NCBI GenBank assembly: GCA_009733575.1
Contig: ML769383.1
Span: 62,001-126,000 of the forward strand
From: Gymnopus androsaceus JB14
Lineage: Eukaryota; Basidiomycota; Agaricomycetes; Agaricales; Omphalotaceae
Reading direction: 5' to 3'
DNA: 64,000 bases
The translations under genes and the position numbers were made by a program. Below are positions 46,362 to 56,934 of the stretch, piece by piece. The notes under the pieces were generated by a model. The model saw only the letters and a program-made list of their open reading frames with translations. It did not search any database and was not told where the DNA came from. The first letter of the stretch is position 1. Each line of letters opens with the position of its first letter.

Positions 46362-48575
46362 TTAGTCTTCTTCTCCTTGAGCTCTCCATTCCAAGAGGGT
46401 AGCATATTCTGCGATATTCTTCACCAAAGTCTTCAACCCTTCGACAGTGCGCGACGCCGCAGGGCGACCACTAGAGGGGTCGCCGGTCGTCTTCAAATCA
46501 TTCGTGACACTAATCCACTCCGCCAATCTATGAATCTCCACAGGATCCCAGAAGCCCCACCATTGCTTGTCAGCAGTGGCAGATGCGCCCATTGCAGTAG
46601 GTTCTGTGCCCCAGACAGCCAAGAACCACGTCCACTCCTTGAGGGCCTTCCTATCGCTCTCCTCCTTCTGAACACGATGCTTTCGGTTTCGTGGCTTCTT
46701 CGACTTTGGACCTTGTGGTTGGCGAGAAGCGATGTAATCCAAGGCATACTCGCGGTCGTATACACCGGGGGTCAACGCCCAGTAAATTCGTCCATCGGAG
46801 TCGGATCCGAGAGGAGTGAAACGAGGAATAAAGGCAGATGCAATCACTTTTGCAGCATTCTCAAGACCGGTGATCTTGAGTTTATGAGCCTGTCTTTCAG
46901 CCTTGATCTTCAATACCTTGAACGAGAAATTAGTTCGTCGTTTTCATTTTTCCTATACGCGACACTTACGTCCGGTTCCTGAGCCTCTTCCAAACTCTTT
47001 CTAAGTTGATCCCACGACTCGTTCTCTAGCTTTATGCACTCTCGAGATTCCCGAAACTTCTCTCTTCCGTCCTTTGTCCCCTCCTCGAGCTCGGTTCGAA
47101 CAGCATGCGACTCTAGAACGGTTTCGATCAATCCGAGAATGACAGGAATCATCTGGGCCGCGTGGACTACGGGGAACGCGTCGGTGGAGACAGAGCGAGT
47201 GCTCCTGCCGCTATGGTTGGCAGGAGGGGGAGAAGGATCGGGATAGTCGAGAATAATTCTATCTTCCGAGGATTCATCGTCACCATGCTCGTCCACTTTA
47301 TCAGTTTCGGAAACCTTGTCTGGAGGACCTAAAGCTGCACGCAAAGTAGCAAGAACAGCCCAAATTTTGGTCAGGTTGACTCCCGAATTACGAATATCTT
47401 TCATAGTGTTTTTCATGGCCTACGTAGGCGAAGTATTTGAGCACGAATATAAATTTGCAGTACATGTTACGCACCAATGTCGCACTACTCTCTTCTTCTG
47501 CGGCCAGTACGCCAATCAAGGAGAGGACCAGCGATCGCACGCAGGTTTCGCTCACCCAATTGGTGTAGACTTCGTCGTCATTACTATCATTTTGGTCATT
47601 CGTGCCTCCGATGAACTCCAGTTCCTGCAACTGTGCCTTTGGAATGGTCATTCCTCGGAGATTAGAGAAACGCTGAACGAATTCCCGGATAAAAATGCGG
47701 TCTTCAGCATCTTTGAAAGAGAGTTGAGTAGAGATTATGGACCAAATGGGTGGCACCAAAGGTTTCGGTGGCCGCCCAATGTTTACGGAACCAGGAACGG
47801 ACTGTGATTGGGTTTCTTTGGTCTTGGTCGCCTTGGTGAGGCTAAGGAGTAGTTAGCCGACAAGTCGGACTGGATATATGCATGGCAACTTACGCTGCAG
47901 CCGTCTGTGAAGCGATTCGTTTCTTACACCGCCAGCAACTACATTGTCCACGGCACTTGGGGCATCTACAGTTCCGTTACAATGCATCCTTGAAGCGTGA
48001 ATAGCAAAGAAAAGTCTCACTTGAATATGTAGGCGTCTTCAGCGTGCCCGGTCTCCCTCTGACCTCGAGTGGTAGTGGTGATTGCGTCGAGATCTTCATT
48101 GTACTTCTTTTTGAGACAGTTGCGACAGTACTTGAGCGTGCAACGTGTTTTGGTCGCGTTAGCTGTCCTACATATGTGAAAGGTACATTGTACGATATCT
48201 ACGACGCCCTTGAGCATTGGGATTCATGAAAAGGGTATTTTACTCACCCGAAGGATCCCGTTTAACTCTGCAATGATGGCAATTAATCAACGCGTCGTCG
48301 TTAGAAGGTTTGCCTGAGCCCATTGTTTGGATTGGTTCTTCGATTTTGGCTCTCTTGGACGATGGTTGTATAGAAGAAGATTCACTTTTTCGTTTTGTAG
48401 CCTGTGTATCTGCATGTGTAGTGATGGAAGGCCGGAAAGGCGCGTTTTCCTTGAGGTTGGCTGTGGAGCTCAAGGAGAGACGCGATGCTGAGGATGGGAT
48501 CGAAGGACGACGATTAGAATGAAGTGGAGATGGTGGAATTTCGACGTATACTTGTTTGAAGCGATACCCCGACAT
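46362..48575 (-). CDS. zf-4CXXC_R1 (CDCA7-like) protein with DDT/WHIM-like regions
   Basis: After a disordered Ser/Lys-rich N-terminus, the finger has INCHHCRVKRDPS, RCTLKYCRNCLKKKYNEDL and CPKCRGQCSCWRCKKR, matching the four-CXXC zinc finger first described in the monoamine-oxidase A repressor R1 and CDCA7 family. The middle region WSIISTQLSFKDAEDRIFIR followed by FVQRFSNL resembles a DDT domain, and near the end PLGSDSDGRIYWALTP resembles a WHIM motif, both found in chromatin remodelling subunits. In other species CDCA7-like proteins support HELLS-dependent DNA methylation; fungi have related members. The last part has several Trp-rich segments. Chromatin function is inferred from these domains; the exact orthology is open. 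Confidence 0.78.
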
Positions 48576-48735
48576 GGTGGTTCAAAACCAAGTTTATTAA
48601 TCAACGATTCAACCAACTTGTGAAATTCAAATCGCGCGCAACCACGTGACCCTGAGAAATAACTGGCGCTTAAGCGTATTCCAAGCTCATCGAACGAACT
48701 CGAACCCGTATTGAAAGTACATTCCGATTACTTGA

Positions 48736-49402
48736 ATGGCCCACGCAGATCACACGAGAGATCCATGGCAAGTTTTCTGGTCTCTAATCTTGGCTCACTG
48801 ACTTCAGAATTAGTCCTTGGGTGATTCTTAATGATTTCGGAGGGGCATTTTCGATGGGTGCAGTTGGAGGAGCAATCTGGTACTCTATAAAAGGTGCCAG
48901 AAATGCACCAAGGGTCAGTGCTTTCTTTCGTTACCAAAATTTTACTCTAGCTGGAATCTAAAGGGAGACCGTTTTGTTGGCGCAATATCTTCCATGAAAG
49001 CTCGCGCACCTGTAACTGGTGGCAATTTCGGTGTATGGGGAGGGATGTTCTCCACGTTCGATTGTGCGATCAAAGATATCAGACAAAAAGAAGACGCATG
49101 GAATGCAATTCTTTCCGGATTCATGACTGGAGGATGTTTGGCCTTGCGCAGTACGACATACTGCTTAACCGTTTTGATATCTATTCTGACCGTTAATTAC
49201 AAGGCGGTCCGAGATCTGCTCTTGGTTCAGCAGTTGCTTGTGGCATTCTCCTTGGTGTATTTGAAGGAGTAGGAGTCCTTCTATCAAGAGCATTCAGCGA
49301 GGGTCAGCGGCCACCGGTGGCATGTACGTCTGTCTCACCTTTCTTTACACAAGTGCTAAGCTCCTTGCAGTACCCCCATCAATGTCTTCGTCACCACCAT
49401 AA
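48736..49402 (+). CDS. TIM17: Mitochondrial inner-membrane translocase subunit TIM17
   Basis: Five exons (48736-48767, 48814-48913, 48964-49150, 49204-49323, 49371-49402) give 156 residues, the usual length. TIM17 is the central part of the TIM23 protein-import channel. It has [57 protein letters not shown] and [17 protein letters not shown]. The first intron, 48768-48813, begins with GC (TG-GCAAGT) and ends AATTAG: only this acceptor restores the conserved DPCPW, so it is a GC-AG intron. The acceptor at the nearer CAG gives a stop. It is divergent from the zf-4CXXC_R1 gene with 160 bp between starts, including a CACGTG at 48643-48648. Confidence 0.94.
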
Positions 49403-49685
49403 CCTATTGCTGTCAGTTGACTTTGTACAACGTTGTATAAGCAAACGAGAATGTATGATTTTCCTGAACGATACTTTCCTAGCGTACTAGGTCCGATCTT
49501 GGTGGAGCAATTCGGTTTAGGTCGATACGTAGGTCCGTCTTGTGTCAGTTTGTTGGATCCGATCTCCGTTCTCTTCAGCGTCACCCGACTCTAAGTGACA
49601 TCATTACAAAGTCAACGGTGACGCTCTTCATCTCGGATTGTTTATAAAGCCTTCCTTCCTCGCTCTTCTTTTCAATCATTCAACG

Positions 49686-50551
49686 ATGTCAACAAACCTT
49701 GATCCTTACACTGCCAAAGCTGAAAACAATACTGTGTCTCCCCAGGAGAAGATTAAAGGTGCTATTTTACATCTCCTCGTTGAACTGAAAGGCTCACATA
49801 TCTATTTAGATCTTCATGAAATCGTGAAATCAGTAGAGACAGGCATGTTTACGACCCGCGCATCTGACGGTGATATGCACTCTCGGGCTATGGCTCCAAC
49901 CGCTCGTTCGTGTTACTTCATGTTCATTAGCAGCTCCTAACTGATACGCGGCTTGCAGTCAAGCACGACACCCAAACCACTCTGTTTTTCTTTGCAAACA
50001 AAGCCTCTCACAAATTTGACGAACTCGATAACGATGCACATGTCAATGTCAGTTTCTGCAATGCGAAAACAACAAGTTGGGCATCGTGCGTACCGTGCTT
50101 GTTTGCTCTGCTCTGTTCCAATCTGATATGAAACCTCTTAGATATTCTGGTGTAGCCAAGGTTCGTTTCATAGGCATATCGATGGCCAGCATGTACTTAG
50201 TCTTCATAGGTGTCTCAAGACAGGGAGCTCATTAAAAAGCACTGGCATTCTGGGTAAGCTATGTTGACGCATTCTTCATGAATTGTATATTGATTATTCG
50301 TGTCTAGACTGTCTGCTTGGTTCGGCGACTTGAAGGATGGAATTCACAAAGGGAATGAAGACGATCCCCGCGTTGCGATTATTGAAGTGATACCTAACGA
50401 GATTCGGTATTGGGTTTCAACCAAAGGCGCCGTCGGTAGAGCGCTTGAGATAGGCCTCGACACAGTGACTGGTGGCGTCAGCGTTCCAGGCGAACTGAGG
50501 ACCATCACTTCCGAGGAGATTCAGCTCACCCAAGGCCTACATAAAAAGTAA
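49686..50551 (+). CDS. Bli-3-like pyridoxamine-5'-phosphate-oxidase-fold protein
   Basis: A small cytosolic FMN-binding split-barrel protein of the general-stress-protein 26 type, which includes Neurospora blue-light-induced Bli-3. The start at 49686 opens TNLDPYTAKAENNTVSPQEK; exons then give FTTRASDGDMHSRAMAP, TLFFFANKASHKFDELDND, VNVSFCN, then DRELIKKHWHSGLSAWFGDL and DDPRVAIIEVIPNEIRYW. Short introns lie near 49905-49957, 50087-50142 and others. A TATAAA box lies at 49643-49648, about 40 bp before the start, so the 5' UTR would be short. Biochemical activity is unknown; flavin binding is typical of the family. Confidence 0.85.
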
Positions 50552-50693
50552 CCAAGTCCCTACATAATGAACAATCTTATGATTTCCGCAGGCTAAGTCC
50601 CCCGTGAACATGCAAGTAGGCATTAAATTCAGATGAACGGGCCTTTTGGTCCAGGTTTGGCTCATAAACTTATACTACTATATCACTGAGTAA

Positions 50694-50716
50694 GGGGGGC
50701 CGGGGCCGGGGCTGGG
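50694..50716 (+). other. G-quadruplex-forming motif
   Basis: Four G-runs of 6, 4, 4 and 3 separated by two-base loops (CC, CC, CT) fit the standard G3+N1-7 rule. It is the clearest such motif I noticed in the window. Function is not known. Confidence 0.7.
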
Positions 50717-50992
50717 ACTTCAGCCTTTGACGGTATATGTATTGAACGACTGCCGCTGAGATTGTGACGTGCAGCAACAGTAATGACGCAAAAAAGTGTT
50801 ATCCTGAGCTGATTTCAACCCAATACATTTTTCAGGGTGCAAACCTTCCTATATTCTCGTCGGTCTCCGGAGAAGCCTACTGGACAGATATGAACATTAT
50901 GATCCAACAGGATGGCTTTCTAAGTTTGTATAATTAACCTGGGACCCCCTAGTAAGGTTCTACCGTATGCCATAGTCATCGTAAAAAGGTCC

Positions 50993-51107
50993 GTATTGAT
51001 TGACCGGCTTGCCAGGTTGTTCCAAATATATATGGGGCAGCTTAATTGACCCGCTTGTTTGGGTTGAACAAGCCGAAACAAGCCGAAATGAGCCGGTCAA
51101 TCAATAC
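50993..51107. repeat. Foldback element with perfect 17 bp terminal inverted repeats
   Basis: The left arm (50993-51009) GTATTGATTGACCGGCT is the exact reverse complement of the right arm at 51091-51107. Inside are a direct near-copy of the arm core (ATTGACCGGCTTG at about 50998 and ATTGACCCGCTTG at about 51046), an inner inverted pair GCTTGTTT/AAACAAGC (51053-51060, 51077-51084), and a direct repeat AACAAGCCGA at 51067 and 51077. No target-site duplication was seen flanking it. It could be a degenerate MITE or a hairpin-forming regulatory sequence. Confidence 0.65.
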
Positions 51108-51375
51108 TTGGTTAGATGTAGAGCTGCCTTTTACTGAGGTCGACGGGTCTGTGGGTGACGAACCGCGCCGTTTCGTGTCCAGGACCGGCGTTTCGCTATC
51201 GGGACCATACCGAGTAATAAACTTCCTTCCTTCCTTCCATTCTGAGGATTAGTACTTATATAAGTGCAAGTCTTCAATTCGCCATCCGCCCTTGCCCCCA
51301 CGCATTGACCATCAGGTTGTTTTCTTGACTTCATTGTTGAATGCTTATCTCATATTATCTTCTTGTAGTACGCTA

Positions 51376-52743
51376 ATGGGATTCCCACTCTCAGAGCTGG
51401 AGTCTATTCATATGAGTGAACTCACCCAAACAGCTCATCGGCCTCCAAGTCTTAATCGTCTTCCTGTCGAACTACTTTCTGCCATTTTTCTCATTAGCCA
51501 AGCCTTTGAGCTGTCAGAAAATGAGGAGAATGAGGAAGAGGTGTCATTGCCGTTCGAATTCCGGATATCCCATGTTTCGCAGCGTTTCCGCCACGTCGCG
51601 TTAAGCACTGGGCAGATGTGGTGTTCTATTCTTATTGAACCAGGACATTCCCCTTCGCTCCAAGCAGCTCGCCTCGTTCGCTCCAAAGAGTGCCCTCTCG
51701 ACGTTCGTCTCCGAAACTGTGACGAGACATCTGACGTTATCAACAAAATAGTCGATGGGGTGTTCAAACATTCACCTCGCTGGCGCACCTGCGTTATTGA
51801 GGGAGGAATAAACAGTTCGATTGTATCACGAATAGCACATCTGGCCACTCCCCAATTAAAGTGGATCCAGATTACAGTTCACCCTCCTAAACGCGCCCGG
51901 ACGATCAACGAAGTCTGGTTGGGCCGCAGTGTTCTCGAGGGAGGATGTCCTTTGCTGAAGGGCGTGAGCTTGCAAAATTTTGCAGTACATTTTGCTCGAC
52001 CGCCTTTGTCGAGCGTCATCCACCTGCAACTGGATTTTTCGGGTCACCTCCCTCTTGGATATATGGAGTTCAGAGAGCTCTTGATGGGCTGCCATTTATT
52101 GAAATTTCTCTCGATCCGTGGAGAGATAATTTCAGTCGATCCTTGGCCTCATACAGGCCATTTGCCTGTCGCGCTTCCCTGTCTTTTGGACCTTCGTATC
52201 TCCAGCTTGTTTGGCCAGGTCTACAGTGGCATTCTTCTTACACTCGATGCACCAATTCTTCAATCCTTGGACCTAGAGGGTGCTCAAGAATCTGATCTTG
52301 ATCAGTTTCTACGAACGCCTCAGCACTTCCCCTGCCTTCAATCGTTCTCTTTGCATGGGTCTTATCTTACACCTTCGAAATTGAACAAGGTGTACGCCTT
52401 TTACCCCTCATTGGATGAGATGACGATGTTTGGGTTCAATTTTAATCCTTCCGAAATTCTCAGAGTTGTGTCCGAATCTATATGTGAGCTGGGTGTGGGT
52501 CAACTGCGCTCCATGTACCCGACGATGAGCCAGAGGCTCAGCACACTGGGCGTCATGCTAGATTCGAGTCAACGGGCTTCTTTACATGAGGGGCTGAAAG
52601 AAAGACTTGAAGACGATGAGAGTATCCTCGAGCTCCACGATGGGGGAGGATGGTCATATCCAAGATTTTTCAATTGGTTGCAGAATTTCGTAACTGTAGA
52701 AATCCTTTTGTTAGAGCGAGAGTTCTCGGGACACGAAAACTAG
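51376..52743 (+). CDS. F-box protein with leucine-rich-like C-terminus (plus strand)
   Basis: A single long exon, with ATGs at 51376 and 51412. The F-box is LNRLPVELLSAIFLISQAFE and ISHVSQRFRHVALSTGQMW, with the usual L-P-x-E-(L/I) start. Irregular leucine-rich segments follow, for example PLLKGVSLQNF and HLLKFLSIRGE. In basidiomycetes such proteins are SCF ubiquitin-ligase substrate receptors and are greatly expanded. The ligand or target is unknown. The frame also extends upstream through a TTG; the sequence before 51376 resembles a 5' UTR intron. Confidence 0.82.
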   Translation: MGFPLSELESIHMSELTQTAHRPPSLNRLPVELLSAIFLISQAFELSENEENEEEVSLPFEFRISHVSQRFRHVALSTGQMWCSILIEPGHSPSLQAARLVRSKECPLDVRLRNCDETSDVINKIVDGVFKHSPRWRTCVIEGGINSSIVSRIAHLATPQLKWIQITVHPPKRARTINEVWLGRSVLEGGCPLLKGVSLQNFAVHFARPPLSSVIHLQLDFSGHLPLGYMEFRELLMGCHLLKFLSIRGEIISVDPWPHTGHLPVALPCLLDLRISSLFGQVYSGILLTLDAPILQSLDLEGAQESDLDQFLRTPQHFPCLQSFSLHGSYLTPSKLNKVYAFYPSLDEMTMFGFNFNPSEILRVVSESICELGVGQLRSMYPTMSQRLSTLGVMLDSSQRASLHEGLKERLEDDESILELHDGGGWSYPRFFNWLQNFVTVEILLLEREFSGHEN

Positions 52744-52932
52744 TAACTACTTATGAAAAAGTAATGTTGATATTCACAGCTTTGACACGCTCAGAGGAAA
52801 TACATACAGAATGTTTAGATTATTAACGGTATAATGCAATGAAATGATACAGTGAGTACATGTATATGTGTAAGAATGGATACTGATACAAGAGAAGAAC
52901 CAACCTCCAAAATCAACTTTACAAAAAAAAAA

Positions 52933-54576
52933 TCATGCAGAAATCTGTCGATTCTGTTTACTCAAAAATTGAAACGCATCTAGGATCGACTGTACTTCTC
53001 CCCACTTGTTGCCAGGACCGTCCGCCCATTTTAGTCCGGGGAAAATCTGATAGAGATGAAGTGCAACGACAGCAGGATCCTCAACATCATCATCCACAAT
53101 ACATCGAAACGTCTGCAACGGGTGCATGGAAAGCGTCGGCACAGGAGGCGAAAGCGGGGGGTCATCTCCAAACTGAAGCTGAATGGGATATTCGAGTGTC
53201 TTCAATTTTGGGCAATGCTCGACAAAGTGTGCTAGGGATTCGATAGATGGTATGCCTTTGCCCCACGTCTCGGAAGTAAAGGTTAATGTTTCCATTTGAG
53301 GCCAAGCAGCGGCTATTTCTGCTGTCCTCTGGCCCGTTAAAAACAGCGGAAGGTCGTAGGAGAGCTCCCGTAGGTCCTTCAATCGTAGAAGCGGCTCAAA
53401 GAGAAACCAAAGAAACTGGGCGTCGGCAAGGTTCAGCTCGCTATCACTGACGGTGGAAATTTTTAATGATGCAAGGGAGGATGAAAATCGTTCAAGGCCT
53501 TTGAGAAGGTCTGGCATACCAGCCCTGTTCACCTCCCACGAGGCTTTGTCAAGGTCGCAAGTTAATCGCAACTCGTTTAAAACAGAAGAAGGCGCCAGTT
53601 TAAGAAGCTTGTGAACTTCTCCTGGGGATCCTGATATGCGCATCGTTTTGACAGAGGGGAAGCCTTCCTTTACATTAGCCAAATTGAGCGGCACTGTCGA
53701 TGGGAGGGTGAGGGTAAGTTTGGAGAGGTTTTTTAAGGACGCGACACTGCTGATAAAATCAGCGTCATAATGAGGCAAGCGAAGCACCTCGAGCTCTTGC
53801 AGGTCGGAAAAGCAGGTTAGAGACGCCCCCAGACCCGAATACCGTGCACCGCCGCTCAAATGGAGGTTCTGAATTCCGGGAACCTTCCAAGCCAAAAGGG
53901 CGAGCGAAGGTCCAAAATCGGTTCCATCGGGAAAGTCTTCCATCGAAGAAAGAGCTGGCAACGAAGCGGCAGATATGGTGCTCGACAAGAAGAACATGAA
54001 GGAGTTTGAAAAGGATATGGAGGGCATGGGATGGAACTCCTTGAGAGCTGGGAATAGCGGTTGCATTTGCCCCAGACGAGCATACACTGAATCATGTATG
54101 CCCGCCTCTTCCGCCTCTTCTCCCAGTAGTATCTGGTCGAATTTTTGCACCCTGGACGTATAGAACCGAAGCCTATCCCATGACGCCGGTGCTATTTGCT
54201 TGACGAGCATCTGTGACAAAATTAAATGTCAGCAGAACGAATGATATAATAAGATAATAACCTTCTTTCCATCCACCACGGTAGTTTCCGGGAGTACTGA
54301 AAGTAGTGGCTCGACGCTGCCCAGGGCGCGCCACAAGACGTTGAAAGCCGTATTCATGAAAGCCTTTGAAGAAAGGCCGAAAGACATTAGACCTTTGCGA
54401 CAAGCCAGGTCATCGCTTGACCGCCATTTACGGTCAAACGCCATCAACGCCCCGAACTGCAGCTCCTCGCATATCATAGCAATGATATCCAGTTCCAGCG
54501 TCTGGATGGGTTCGGGTTTAGGAATCAAGGTCTGAACAGAGTCCAGCTTCGAGTTTGTACCAGCAAACTTGAACAT
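52933..54576 (-). CDS. F-box-like protein, leucine-rich (minus strand)
   Basis: Two exons: 54576 to about 54264 (MFKFAGTNSKLDSVQ onward) and about 54210 down to 52933, joined through one intron in phase before MLVKQIAPASWDR. The first exon holds an F-box-like region (TLELDIIAMICEELQFGALM and LSSKAFMNTAFNVLWRAL), weaker than the neighbouring gene's. The remainder has leucine-rich segments such as CFSDLQELEVLRLPHYD and SLKNLSKLTLTLPST. Such genes are very numerous in agaricomycete genomes, and neighbouring copies often arise by local duplication, but these two are not close in sequence. Confidence 0.75.
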
Positions 54577-54850
54577 TTTTGGATTTGGATGAGCGAAAAG
54601 TCCAAATGAAAAATACAGTCCAGATTTATACCAGGGTTCGCAACGGCAGTGCGTTGGAAAGCCCTGTTGATCCGTGTTTCATTGCCAACCATTATTGCCC
54701 TTGATCCAGTTTCAGAAATTGATGGCGGGAGAGGCGGGAGTAGACTTGGCTTATAGGCGCTCAAGATGCACGCGTCCTTCGAAATACTTATGATAGGTCC
54801 AAGAGTATCATTAGAACACAGTCAACAACTATTTGCGCAGTAATTAACGT

Positions 54851-56599
54851 TTAATCTTCGAATAGCGGGAAGAATGCCTGGTTTAGTCGATGTCAGCGAA
54901 CACACAAGACTAACGATTAGAAGAAACTAACCCGAGATTGATCATCGAACGATACACCTTCGCGCTGTGTAGGATCTAACATCGGTTCATCATCCATCGT
55001 CTGAGAGGGAACCTCCTCATGAATTAATTCCTCCCCTTCCACTTCAAACATGTCGTTGAACTCTTCTGCGCTCATATGCTCTATCCCCAGTCCCGACTCC
55101 TGTAGCTCCTTCTCGTTTAGAATCGAAAGCTGTGAAGAGCTCGGAAGGAAAAGCGGACGCTCTTCTTTGAGTGTTTTGGAGGGAGTAACCTGTCCAAATG
55201 ACTCGGGAGGAGTATGCAAACCTTGGTGGATGGATCGCTGAGAAATATGATTCAGCATTGGAGTGACTGGAGTAGCCGGAGGGAGCATCTGTCTTGAGGC
55301 ATAAGGTGTGTTACGAGAGGGAGTGTCCAGCGCAACGGACGCGCGATCTGTTGTGGAATGCACTACCTTTGCTGGCTTCTTGAATCGGGTAGTGTTTCCG
55401 GGAGTGTCTTCACGTAAACGTTTTTTGGGAGCAGTAGAAGCTGGACGTGGTTGAGTAGAGGAGCCAGGAGGCTGGCTCGTCGATATGACAAAGAGGGTTT
55501 CAAAGCTGTCCCCTTCGAGATCGATGAAAAGAGGTTCAGAAGGATCAGTGAAACGGATATCCAATCCTAATCCACCACTCTCGGCAAACGCAATGGTAGC
55601 CTAGTAAGAATAAGTGGTGAGAGCAGCGGATAGAACGGCGTCAACATACGTTGAATTCTCGGAGATGAAATGTTATTGTTGTAGGGGCTTCAAAGAGGTT
55701 ATACACATCAAACTCCTCTGCACTAATGGTCAGCTCCGTAGCAAGTTGTGCTTTACCTGTAAAAAATGATACAATAAGCACCGATTAACCAGTCAAATAG
55801 CCTTTGCGTGTACTTCTGGTATCAATCGATGATTCAAGACTTTTCACTTCCACTTCTGTTTCGCCAAATGTCCATATCAATTGAGGAATCAGATTTTGCG
55901 CCTTTGGGAAGTGAGAATTGTTCAATCATATCTCGTATTGCTCTTGGACCAATCGTTAGCAGTGTTTCGTTGGTCTGGATCGGGAATTCCAGGCGACATG
56001 AGTGTCGTAGAGCCTAGCAAAAGTAGTTTATGGGTCTTGATGACGCCTGGAAGAGATTCAGTGAGGATATTCAGCAGCTTCGAGTGGAGACATGCCATGT
56101 TTACAATGCAAGCGCACAATAAGCTTGCTTTCGAGACCGTCCTGAGTTTCATCGGCGCTTCTTCGTCAGCGACTCCTTCTATAATAGAGATCTCGCATCT
56201 CTCCAACGTCGATTCGACAGTCTTGTGCTTGAGAATGGAAAGTAGCGGCTAGAGATGATCTGATTCGGTTATTTGTAGAGTATAATTGGCTGAAAAGACG
56301 CACTTTCGCCATAAGCTGCCCCACAACACTGTCATCGGTTCCTTTCGCCGGGTCTCCTGCGCGGTATTTCGAAAAGAATTCCTTGTTAAACTTGAAGCGA
56401 CAATACGCGGATTTAGATGAATTTGTGCAAAATAAGGTGAGGACTTCAGGTCCAGAATATATGCAGAGTTCTTCGCCGTATCTGGATAAGCAAGCAAGAG
56501 CCCTAGTAAAAGCTAAAGTCGCGTCTCAGATATGTTCCAAGGCAATTCCCGGAAGAATTGCTCACACTTTAGAGCATGCGCATCGAAGGTGGCTTGCAT
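54851..56599 (-). CDS. RAD9: DNA-damage checkpoint clamp subunit RAD9
   Basis: Rad9 forms the 9-1-1 sliding clamp with Rad1 and Hus1, loaded at damaged DNA to activate the ATR pathway. The start at 56599 gives MQATFDAHALK; a GTGAGC intron joins in phase to FTRALACLSRYGEELCIYS. Later: CRFKFNKEFFSKYRAGDP, CIVNMACLHSKLLNILTESL and GVIKTHKLLLLGST, typical of the Rad9 clamp core. The disordered C-terminal tail has many Ser/Thr-Pro sites, as in checkpoint phosphorylation tails, and ends AFFPLFED at the TAA 54851-54853. Two MCB boxes lie just upstream. The gene is 274 bp from the start of the F-box-like gene. Confidence 0.86.
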
Positions 56600-56665
56600 G
56601 GCGCCGCAAATGGATATACAGGATGCAGAATGAAAGCTAAGAATGAGTGTGCATGGAGGACTTGA

Positions 56666-56679
56666 ACGCGTTGACGCGT
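56666..56679. promoter_or_regulatory. Twin ACGCGT (MCB) boxes upstream of RAD9
   Basis: Two ACGCGT hexamers at 56666-56671 and 56674-56679 lie 67-80 bp before the RAD9 ATG (minus, 56599). Paired MCB elements drive G1/S genes through MBF in other fungi. The rest of 56600-56934 holds the 3' UTR of the next gene and no other recognisable site. Confidence 0.5.
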
Positions 56680-56934
56680 GACGCTGCCAGTACAACCGCG
56701 TGACATGGGAAACATGTCATTATGTCAAGAAATAAAATTACAGTAGGTAAGAGATGCAAAGGGTTTATGCGATAATGTTGTAAGGTTACACAGTGGACAA
56801 GAAAGCGAAAGCAGAACAACAGAGAGAAAAAATCCGCTAAAAAGAGAGTATGGACAGGAATGGGTATGAATGATTTTACAGTCGACAGTCGGAATTAAGA
56901 GATGGTAAGGTAATGAAGGTATCGTCGTAGTTCG

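Larger units (their letters stand above)
50552..51375. other. Gene-free stretch with G-rich motif and foldback element
   Basis: About 820 bp between the Bli-3-like gene and the F-box gene. It holds a G-quadruplex motif at 50694-50716 and an element with 17 bp inverted repeats at 50993-51107. A TATATAAG sequence lies near 51257, about 120 bp before the F-box ATG, and a short CTTC tract follows at about 51226-51237. No coding frame looks real; a spliced 5' UTR leader may lie around 51313-51368. Confidence 0.55.
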
